NCBI GenBank assembly: GCA_026193125.1
Contig: JAPHSC010000351.1
Span: 1 to 6,641, forward strand
Source of the DNA: Gammaproteobacteria bacterium
Lineage (GTDB): Bacteria; Pseudomonadota; Gammaproteobacteria; Steroidobacterales; BM003
DNA length: 6,641 nucleotides
Reading direction: 5' to 3'
Below are positions 1-5,797 of the stretch, one piece after another. The notes under the pieces are model-generated. The model worked only from the letters and a program-made list of their open reading frames with translations. It had not been told where the DNA came from and did not search any database. The translations under genes and the position numbers were made by a program. Positions within the stretch are counted from its first letter, which is position 1, and every line of letters starts with the position of its first letter.

Positions 1-366
1 AGGCCTCAAGCCTGGCAGCGTATCAAGGACCGGCTGGCTGCCGGCGCCAGGAACGCATGTGAGGCCATACAATCTGCCGATGCTGATCCGCTGCTCGCAG
101 CCATCCACGCCTATGCCGAGGACCTGCGTCAGCTGCAGGAGTTTTCAGGCATTCCTATCTTTACCCCGGAGCATGAGCAACTGGCCGAACAGGCCGCGGG
201 CCTTGGCCTGGCGTACAAGCCGTCGGGCGCCGGGGGTGGGGATATGGGCCTGGCCCTGGGTAGCGACCCTGACGTGCTTGCCCAGTTTTGCCAACAGGCG
301 GAGCACCTGGGATTCCATTGCCCCGATCTGAATATAGAATCCACGGGCCTGACCGGACACAACTAG
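1..366 (+). CDS. mvaK2: Phosphomevalonate kinase, C-terminal part (5' end outside window)
   Basis: This is the last 121 codons of a gene that begins left of the window; frame 1 is open from the first base to the TAG at 364-366. The enzyme phosphorylates 5-phosphomevalonate to 5-diphosphomevalonate with ATP in the cytoplasm. The main evidence is the C-terminal GHMP-kinase glycine motif KPSGAGGGDMGLAL at visible residues 73-86, close to the K-[ST]-SGAGGGD-x-G signature of bacterial phosphomevalonate kinases. It is followed by a short tail (LGFHCPDLNI, then a Gly/Thr-rich end) like the end of that family. Diphosphomevalonate decarboxylase, another GHMP protein, lacks this motif form. The two next genes on the same strand are also mevalonate-pathway genes, which supports the call. 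The N-terminal substrate and ATP sites cannot be seen. Another GHMP kinase is possible but less likely. Confidence 0.85.
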   Translation, partial: RPQAWQRIKDRLAAGARNACEAIQSADADPLLAAIHAYAEDLRQLQEFSGIPIFTPEHEQLAEQAAGLGLAYKPSGAGGGDMGLALGSDPDVLAQFCQQAEHLGFHCPDLNIESTGLTGHN

Positions 367-369
367 GCC

Positions 370-398
370 TTGGAAAACCTGACGTTACACGCGACAAT
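370..398 (+). promoter_or_regulatory. Possible sigma-70-type promoter in the gap before the HMGR/mevalonate kinase gene
   Basis: The 107-bp gap (367-473) contains TTGGAA (370-375), a 17-bp spacer, and GACAAT (393-398). Each hexamer matches 4 of 6 consensus positions at ideal spacing, and the element lies about 75 bp upstream of the start codon. If real, it would let the fusion gene and idi be transcribed apart from the upstream kinase gene. Matches this loose arise often by chance. I see no clear operator or terminator hairpin in the rest of the gap. Confidence 0.25.
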
Positions 399-473
399 AC
401 GCCGTTCTGCCCAGCCCTGAATGTTGCAGGCAGTCTCTAAGCCGCCATCACTCTATTTGGATAGCCGGATTTT

Positions 474-2750
474 ATGTCGTCGAACACCAAGTCACCCGAT
501 AACAAGGCTGATTCTGCAATCCCGGCTTTTTACAAGCTGTCGATTCCGGAGCGCGTACGCGCGGTAAGGGACAAGGGATTCCTCAGTTCCCAGGACTTCA
601 AATCGCTGCTTAGTGGCGAGCATACTCTTAGCCTGCAGAATGCCGATCGTATGATCGAGAACGTGGTGGGCGTATTGGGCCTGCCCGTGGGTCTGGCTCC
701 GAATTTTCTGATCAATGGCAAGGACTACGTCGTGCCGCTCGCGGTCGAAGAGCCATCTATCGTGGCGGCGTTGAGCTCGGCGGCCAAGATCGCGCGCAAG
801 GCTGGCGGTTACACGGTAGAAAGTACAGATCCAGTTCTGATCGGGCAAATCCAGGTGGTGGACGTCCCCCATACCTCACGTGCCAAGCTCAAGTTGCTGG
901 AGCGCAAACAGGAAGTCATCAACCTGGCAAACAGCCTGCACCCGCGCATGGTGGCACGCGGTGGCGGCGCCAAGGACCTGGAAGTAATCCTGCACCCCGC
1001 CGGTCATTCCAACATGGAAATGTTGGTGGTGCACTTGTTGGTAGATACCCGGGATGCCATGGGTGCCAACCTGGTGAATACCATGTGCGAGGGTGTGGCT
1101 TCGCTGATTGAAGGCATTTCCGGCGGCAGGGTATTCCTGCGGATACTCTCGAATCTCACCGATCGTGCCCTGGTCAGGGGCAGCGTGAGCATTCCTCCCG
1201 GCCTGCTTGCCGGGCGGGGCTTCGCGGGAGAGTCGGTGCGCGATGGCATCATCATTGCCAGCCAGTTTGCCGCCATCGATCCCTACCGCGCCGCCACCCA
1301 TAACAAGGGCATCATGAACGGTGTGGATGCCGTGGCACTGGCGACCGGTAACGACTGGCGGGCAATTGAGGCTGCTGCCCACGCCTATGCAGCCAGGGGT
1401 TCACGCTACACCTCCCTGACCCGCTGGTATGCAGATGACGAGGGCAACCTGGTGGGTGAGATTGATATGCCCATGAAAGTTGGCATCGTGGGAGGGCCAT
1501 TGCAGACCAATCCAACCGTGGCCTTGAACTTGCGCATGCTGAATGTGAGTCGCGCCACCGAACTGGCAGAAGTAATGGGCATAGTGGGTCTGGCCCAGAA
1601 CTTCTCGGCGCTACGCGCCCTGGCCACCGATGGGATTCAGCAGGGACACATGACCTTGCATGCTCGCTCTGTGGCCACCGCTGCGGGCGCAACCCCGGAC
1701 ATATTTCCGGTGGTAGTGGACCGCCTGGTAGAAAGCGGTGAAATCAAGATCTGGAAGGCCCAGGAAATTATCAAGGGATTGTCCGGCCCGATGGCCACGG
1801 ACGATCCCAGCGAAGAGGAACTGGCGCACCTGGATCTCGCAGCGGGACATGGCAAGATCATCCTGTTGGGCGAGCACGCAGTCGTGTATGGCAGCCATGC
1901 CATCGCTGCTGCGGTACCCCTGGCAGTACGCGCGCGAGTCCAGGATGGCGAAGACGGTGTGACATTGATCGTTCCACGCTGGGGCGTAGAGCAACGCCTG
2001 CATCGCGATGCCGACAAGCGACAGTCCTTTGAGCGCCCCGCGGGCGTGATTCTCGAGAAGCTGGGTCTGCTGGAAAAACCCATGCGCATCGAGGTTTACT
2101 CCGATATCCCGAGGGCCATGGGATTGGGTGGTTCGGCAGCAGTGGCCGTCGCTATCATTCGTGCGCTGGACAGGCATTACGACCTGGCCTTGAGTGACGA
2201 GGATGTCAACAACCTGGCCTTTGAGTGCGAACGGGTAGCCCATGGCACACCCTCCGGCGTGGACAACACGGTGGCGACCTTTGGCAAGGCCATGGTCTAC
2301 CAACGTAACCGCAGCCCGGCGTTCACCGATCTGGAAATCGGCGCGCCCATGCGTTTCGTGATTGGCATGACCGGCATTGAAAGCCTGACAGCCGGAATGG
2401 TTGCGCAAGTTCGCAAGGCCTGGGAGAACAACAAGAGGGTTTATAACCGCGTGTTCAAGGGCGTCGATGGCCTGACCCTGCAAGCCATAGATGCGATACG
2501 CAAAGGCGACCTGGAACAACTGGGCGACCTGATGAACGTCTGCCAGGGTTTGCTCAACAGCCTGCGGGTCTCCAGCTGGGAACTTGAGGAACTCATTCAC
2601 CTGGCTCGCGACAACGGCGCCCTGGGTGCGAAACTCACCGGTGGTGGTGGTGGTGGCTCCATGATCGCGCTGTGTCCCGATGACAGTGAGAAAGTGATCC
2701 AGGCGATACGTGCGGCCGGGTACCAGGCCACTGAGGTGGTCGTTGAGTAA
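474..2750 (+). CDS. Fused class II HMG-CoA reductase / mevalonate kinase
   Basis: A single 758-residue frame encodes two consecutive cytoplasmic mevalonate-pathway enzymes. Residues about 15-437 are a class II (Pseudomonas mevalonii-type) HMG-CoA reductase, which reduces HMG-CoA to mevalonate. Visible marks are ENVVG (62-66), catalytic Glu in VEEPS (E92 or E93), cofactor motif DAMGAN (194-199), K278 in HNKGIMNG, D294 in GNDW, and H392 in QGHMTLHAR in the C-terminal flap. K, D and H have the same mutual spacing (16 and 98) as K267, D283 and H381 of the Pseudomonas enzyme. After an acidic linker (about 440-455), residues 457-758 form a mevalonate kinase of normal length: HGKIILLGEHAVVYG (459-473, K461), DIPRAMGLGGSAA (544-556), E586 and D597 in ERVAHGTPSGVD, and KLTGGGGGGS (720-729). 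E586 and D597 keep the 11-residue spacing of E193 and D204 in rat mevalonate kinase. ATG 474 has only a weak Shine-Dalgarno (GGA 467-469). The motif GLGGSAA departs from the usual GLGSSAA. The kinase call could be challenged by another GHMP activity, but context supports it. Confidence 0.93.
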   Translation: MSSNTKSPDNKADSAIPAFYKLSIPERVRAVRDKGFLSSQDFKSLLSGEHTLSLQNADRMIENVVGVLGLPVGLAPNFLINGKDYVVPLAVEEPSIVAALSSAAKIARKAGGYTVESTDPVLIGQIQVVDVPHTSRAKLKLLERKQEVINLANSLHPRMVARGGGAKDLEVILHPAGHSNMEMLVVHLLVDTRDAMGANLVNTMCEGVASLIEGISGGRVFLRILSNLTDRALVRGSVSIPPGLLAGRGFAGESVRDGIIIASQFAAIDPYRAATHNKGIMNGVDAVALATGNDWRAIEAAAHAYAARGSRYTSLTRWYADDEGNLVGEIDMPMKVGIVGGPLQTNPTVALNLRMLNVSRATELAEVMGIVGLAQNFSALRALATDGIQQGHMTLHARSVATAAGATPDIFPVVVDRLVESGEIKIWKAQEIIKGLSGPMATDDPSEEELAHLDLAAGHGKIILLGEHAVVYGSHAIAAAVPLAVRARVQDGEDGVTLIVPRWGVEQRLHRDADKRQSFERPAGVILEKLGLLEKPMRIEVYSDIPRAMGLGGSAAVAVAIIRALDRHYDLALSDEDVNNLAFECERVAHGTPSGVDNTVATFGKAMVYQRNRSPAFTDLEIGAPMRFVIGMTGIESLTAGMVAQVRKAWENNKRVYNRVFKGVDGLTLQAIDAIRKGDLEQLGDLMNVCQGLLNSLRVSSWELEELIHLARDNGALGAKLTGGGGGGSMIALCPDDSEKVIQAIRAAGYQATEVVVE
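1773..1793 (+). promoter_or_regulatory. Possible internal ribosome binding site and ATG ahead of the mevalonate kinase domain
   Basis: AAGGGA at 1773-1778 is followed, after 12 nt, by an in-frame ATG at 1791 (Met440), exactly at the junction between the reductase and the linker. Starting there would give a free 319-residue mevalonate kinase with its whole ATP-binding N-terminus. The spacing is longer than ideal and such a motif can occur by chance, so this is only a candidate secondary start. Confidence 0.2.
2640..2657 (+). repeat. (GGT)5-GGC trinucleotide run encoding six glycines
   Basis: Five GGT codons and one GGC encode Gly723-728 in the third GHMP motif of the mevalonate kinase domain, a phosphate-binding loop normally written GAGGGG. 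The run is a short tandem repeat. Slippage by one unit would stay in frame but change the loop length. Confidence 0.8.
2733..2739 (+). promoter_or_regulatory. Ribosome binding site that favours the TTG start of idi
   Basis: GAGGTGG lies inside the last codons of the fusion gene. Its GAGGT core ends 5 nt before TTG 2743. It is the best Shine-Dalgarno-like match near any candidate start of the isomerase, and it suggests translational coupling to the fusion gene. Confidence 0.5.
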
Positions 2751-3315
2751 CTCCTTGCCGGAACACGCAGTCGTCTCCTGCGAATCGGAAAACCTGATCC
2801 TGGTCGACCAACACGACCGGGAGATCGGCACCCTGGACAAGGCCGCCTGTCACGATGGACAAGGCATACTTCATCGCGCGTTCTCGCTGTTTATTTTTAA
2901 TTCAAAAGGCGAACTGTTGCTGCAAAAACGCAGCTCACAAAAACGTCTCTGGGGCGGATACTGGTCCAACAGCTGCTGTAGCCATCCGCGTGCAGGGGAA
3001 GACATGGCGGAAGCGACAAGCCGGCGCCTGCAGCAGGAACTGGGCATACACTGCCCCCTGCACTTCCTGTACAAGTTTGAATACCAGGCAAGTTTTGGCG
3101 ATGAGGGATCGGAGCACGAGTTGTGCTCGGTTTACCTGGGTCAAAGCGATGAGAGCGTGATCGCCAATCTCAACGAAGTCGAGGATTGGCGCTTTGTCGA
3201 GCCCTCGAGCCTGGAAAAGGAAATGCACGAGGAGACCGGGCCATTCACCCCCTGGTTCAAGATGGAGTGGCAGGAAGTCAGGAGCCGCTACCGCGATATA
3301 CTTGGGCTAGGCTAG
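2743..3315 (+). CDS. idi: Isopentenyl-diphosphate delta-isomerase, type I
   Basis: This metal-dependent Nudix-fold enzyme interconverts IPP and DMAPP, the step after the mevalonate pathway proper. From TTG 2743 the product has 190 residues (E. coli Idi has 182). Aligned by eye with E. coli Idi, the metal and catalytic residues are all present: H37 and H44 (E. coli H25, H32), catalytic C79 in NSCCSHP (C67), H81 (H69), and E124 and E126 in EHELCSV (E114, E116). A degenerate Nudix box with RRLQQELG follows the Cys. FTPWFKMEW (168-176) matches the C-terminal FSPW region of the family. TTG 2743 was chosen because GAGGTGG sits just upstream and the overlap with the fusion stop is only 8 bp. GTG 2710 would add 11 residues of low conservation, and TTG 2755 is also possible. 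The first residue aligning with the E. coli start is about residue 13, so the choice does not affect the enzyme core. Confidence 0.93.
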   Translation: MSNSLPEHAVVSCESENLILVDQHDREIGTLDKAACHDGQGILHRAFSLFIFNSKGELLLQKRSSQKRLWGGYWSNSCCSHPRAGEDMAEATSRRLQQELGIHCPLHFLYKFEYQASFGDEGSEHELCSVYLGQSDESVIANLNEVEDWRFVEPSSLEKEMHEETGPFTPWFKMEWQEVRSRYRDILGLG

Positions 3316-3326
3316 TCGCCGCCTAG
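3307..3326. terminator. Weak inverted repeat over the convergent stop codons
   Basis: CTAGGC (3307-3312) and GCCTAG (3321-3326) form a perfect 6-bp stem with an 8-nt loop. The repeat overlaps the last codons and stops of both idi and proA. It could act as a bidirectional terminator between the converging genes, but there is no T-tract on either side and the stem is short. Confidence 0.25.
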
Positions 3327-4603
3327 GGACGCACCTGCCCACTGCCTCTAACCACGTATTTGTAGCTGGTAAGCTGCTCAACCCCCACCGGCCCACGTGC
3401 GTGCAAGCGACCGGTAGCGATCCCTACCTCGGCACCCATACCAAACTCACCGCCATCGGCAAACTGGGTGGAAGCATTGTGCATGACGATGGCGCTGTCC
3501 ACGGCGCCCAGAAAGCGTTCGGCAATCGCTTGATCACGGGCAATGACCGATTCCGTATGCCCGGTTCCATAGCGCCGAATATGCTTGATTGCGCCCTCGA
3601 CACCATCAACCATGGCTGCCGAGATAACCGGGGCCAGGTATTCGGTTGACCAATCCTGCTCGGTGGCCAGGGGAAATTCAGGATGGCTTTCGCGCAAGAC
3701 CTGGTCGGCCCGAATTTCGCAGCCCGCCTCGATCAATCCATCCAGCAAATCGCCCAGCAAAGCTGTATCTGCGCGCCGGTCCAGCAACAGCGTCTCCGCA
3801 GCACCGCAAATACCAGTGCGTCGCATCTTGGAGTTGACCACTATTTTCCTGGCCAATGCGGGATCAGCGGTAGCGTCCACATACACATGACAAATACCCT
3901 CCAGATGCCCGAGCACCGGCACCCTGGCCTCACGCTCTACCCTGGCCACCAGTCCCTTGCCGCCCCGCGGCACCAGCACATCCAGATACTGCGTCATGTT
4001 CGCCAGGAGGTAGCCCACAGCGTCCCGGTTTGTGGTGGGAACCATCTGTATCGCGTCCCCGGGGAGTCCGGCTGCCTCCAGGCCATAGACGAGGCAAGCG
4101 TGTATCGCGCTGCTGGAGTGAAAACTCTCGGAACCGCCCCTGAGAATGACCGCATTACCGGCTTTCAGACACAGGGCCCCGGCATCCGCGGTCACGTTGG
4201 GCCGGCTTTCATAGATGATGCCGATCACGCCGAGGGGCACGCTCACCCTCTGAATACACAGGCCATTGGGCGGCGTCCATTCGGCCAGTATCCTGCCCAC
4301 CGGGTCAGGCAGTTCAACGATGCTCTCCAGGCCCCGCGCCATGGCCCGCACTCTTTCCGCGTCCAGCATCAGCCTGTCCAGCAATGCCTCGGAAAGACCG
4401 TGCTCGCGGGCCTCATGCATATCCCTGGCGTTGGCGGCAAGGATTTCCGGCAAACGCTGCCTGAGGCTGTCCGCCGCCGCACTCAGGGCCCGGTTTTTTT
4501 GTTGCTCGCTGGCGCCGGCCAGCACGCGGGACGCCTGCCTGGCGCGCATCCCCAGCTGGTCCATGGTACGAGAGAGTTCCTGGTCTTTTGCGCTAACACT
4601 CAT
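3323..4603 (-). CDS. proA: Gamma-glutamyl phosphate reductase (glutamate-5-semialdehyde dehydrogenase)
   Basis: ProA reduces gamma-glutamyl phosphate with NADPH to glutamate 5-semialdehyde, which cyclises on the way to proline. The 426-residue product covers the whole family, an ALDH-fold enzyme. Seen are VPLGVIGIIYESRPNVT (122-138), LCLKAGNAVILRGG (144-157), VPRGGKGL (211-218), the catalytic Cys266 in MRRTGICGAAETLL, and GGEFGMGAEVGIATGRLHAR (384-403). The ATG at 4603 is used because GGAG (minus strand, 4614-4617) lies 10 nt upstream and it begins 5 bp after the proB stop. Met14 (codon at 4562-4564) aligns with the E. coli ProA start and is an alternative. The form TGICGAAETLL around the active Cys and the long conserved C-terminus ending in GSGQVRP recall alphaproteobacterial ProA rather than the E. 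coli type (PSTCN). ProA normally works with ProB, which protects the unstable acyl phosphate. Confidence 0.97.
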   Translation of the reverse strand: MSVSAKDQELSRTMDQLGMRARQASRVLAGASEQQKNRALSAAADSLRQRLPEILAANARDMHEAREHGLSEALLDRLMLDAERVRAMARGLESIVELPDPVGRILAEWTPPNGLCIQRVSVPLGVIGIIYESRPNVTADAGALCLKAGNAVILRGGSESFHSSSAIHACLVYGLEAAGLPGDAIQMVPTTNRDAVGYLLANMTQYLDVLVPRGGKGLVARVEREARVPVLGHLEGICHVYVDATADPALARKIVVNSKMRRTGICGAAETLLLDRRADTALLGDLLDGLIEAGCEIRADQVLRESHPEFPLATEQDWSTEYLAPVISAAMVDGVEGAIKHIRRYGTGHTESVIARDQAIAERFLGAVDSAIVMHNASTQFADGGEFGMGAEVGIATGRLHARGPVGVEQLTSYKYVVRGSGQVRP

Positions 4604-4608
4604 GGCAT

Positions 4609-5754
4609 TCAGGCTCCAAACAAGACCAGGTCGTCCCGGTGCACAAGTTCATCGCGTCCACGGTAACCCAGGATTTGCTCAATACGGGAACTGCGAACAC
4701 CCATGATGCCGCGCGCCTCGGCACTGGAGTAGGCACTCAAGCCGTGCCCCAGCACTCGAGCATCGGGACCGAGCAACTGCACTGCATCACCCCGTTCAAA
4801 ATCTCCCTGCACGGCAGTCACGCCGGCAGGCAGCAGACTATTGCCCGACAAGAGCGCAGTCCTCGCACCGGCATCCAGTTGCAAACTGCCGTGTGGCTGG
4901 AGGCTACCGGCTATCCATTGCTTGCGTGCTGCGGCTGGCGAGGCGTGACGTATAAACCAGGTGCACCGTCCTCCGCTTTCCAGGCTGGAAAGAGGGTATT
5001 CCTGGCGCCCACTGGCGATCGCGACATGGCACCCGGCACCCAGCGCAATACGTGCGGCAATCAGCTTGGTCACCATGCCGCCGCTGCCTACATCGGATCG
5101 TGATTCCCCGGCCAGGGCCTCAACCTCCGGAGTCAGTTCTTCCACCAGGGGAATGAAGCGTGCCTGCGGATCCAGGCCCGGATCCGCACTATACAAACCG
5201 TCGATATCTGACAGCAAAACCAGGCAATCGGCGCTCACCAGCTGGGCCACCCGTGCTGCCAGGCGATCGTTATCACCGTAGCGGATTTCCTCTGTGGCCA
5301 CCGTGTCGTTCTCGTTGACGACCGGGATCGCGCCCAGGTCAAGCAGGGTCTTGAGTGTATTACGTGCATTAAGATAGCGGCGACGTTGTTCGGTGTCCGA
5401 CAGGGTCAGCAATACCTGGGCAACCTGTAAGCCACTGGGCGCCAATGTCTCCAGATAGGCGTGTGCCAGCAGCACCTGCCCGGCCGCAGCGGCGGCCTGG
5501 CTCTCCTCCAGTCGCAAGGCACCTGGCGCCATGCGCAGCATCCTTCTTCCCAGGGCAATCGCGCCCGAGGATACCAGCACCACCTGCTGACCCCTGGCCC
5601 GCATGCGGGATATGTCCTCGCACAATGTGCCCAGCCATTGACGGTTTATGCGGCCGTTGTCTGCGTGCACCAGCAAAGAGGAGCCAATCTTGATAACAAC
5701 CCGGCGGGCGTTTATCAGGCCACGTGCAGATTCACTTTGATCACCTGTTCCCAT
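4609..5754 (-). CDS. proB: Glutamate 5-kinase with C-terminal PUA domain
   Basis: ProB phosphorylates L-glutamate to gamma-glutamyl phosphate, the first and usually proline-inhibited step of proline synthesis. The product has 381 residues (E. coli ProB has 367). The amino-acid kinase domain (about 17-265) shows VVIKIGSSLLV (19-29, K22), VSSGAIALGRR (61-71), RRYLNARNTL (125-134), VVNENDTVAT (145-154), GDNDRLAA (160-167), LLSDIDGLYSADP (180-192) and SGGMVTKL (224-231, K230). After RKQWIAG (277-283) comes a PUA domain to about residue 372, ending in ILGYRGRDELVHRDDLVL. ATG 5754 is the only in-frame start between the metB stop and the conserved domain. Its Shine-Dalgarno is poor, so translation may be coupled to metB 43 bp upstream. 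The gene is followed by proA after 5 bp. The details RLEESQAAAAAGQ and KQWIAGSL are, from memory, typical of alphaproteobacterial ProB. Confidence 0.96.
   Translation of the reverse strand: MGTGDQSESARGLINARRVVIKIGSSLLVHADNGRINRQWLGTLCEDISRMRARGQQVVLVSSGAIALGRRMLRMAPGALRLEESQAAAAAGQVLLAHAYLETLAPSGLQVAQVLLTLSDTEQRRRYLNARNTLKTLLDLGAIPVVNENDTVATEEIRYGDNDRLAARVAQLVSADCLVLLSDIDGLYSADPGLDPQARFIPLVEELTPEVEALAGESRSDVGSGGMVTKLIAARIALGAGCHVAIASGRQEYPLSSLESGGRCTWFIRHASPAAARKQWIAGSLQPHGSLQLDAGARTALLSGNSLLPAGVTAVQGDFERGDAVQLLGPDARVLGHGLSAYSSAEARGIMGVRSSRIEQILGYRGRDELVHRDDLVLFGA
4614..4617 (-). promoter_or_regulatory. Ribosome binding site of proA
   Basis: GGAG on the minus strand lies inside the last codons of proB, 10 nt before the proA ATG at 4603. 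It supports that start over Met14 and fits coupled translation of the proBA pair. Confidence 0.45.
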
Positions 5755-5797
5755 GCTGACTGGACCACTGCAAGAATTGCCTACCCACGAACAGAGC

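Noticed and set aside
59..331. A 90-codon plus-strand frame over the phosphomevalonate kinase end
   Set aside because: It is in another frame from the conserved KPSGAGGGD motif and has no family features.
876..1382. A 168-codon minus-strand frame opposite the HMG-CoA reductase domain
   Set aside because: A shadow of the reductase coding sequence with no motifs of its own.
2710..2742. GTG 2710 as the start of idi
   Set aside because: It would overlap the fusion gene by 41 bp and has a weaker Shine-Dalgarno than TTG 2743; the added residues have no counterpart in E. coli Idi. It is not fully excluded.
1611..2840. A 409-codon open frame on the minus strand opposite the mevalonate kinase domain
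   Set aside because: It lies entirely opposite a clearly conserved gene, shows no recognisable motifs and has a His/Gln/Arg-rich composition typical of an antisense shadow of GC-rich coding DNA.
3683..4666. A 327-codon open frame on the plus strand opposite proA
   Set aside because: Complementary to the conserved ProA frame, with no recognisable domain and a shadow-like composition; it also has no sensible gene context.
5770..5780. Small hairpin GCAA-GAA-TTGC between metB and proB as a terminator
   Set aside because: The stem is only 4 bp, with no GC-rich core and no T-tract, so it is not better than chance.
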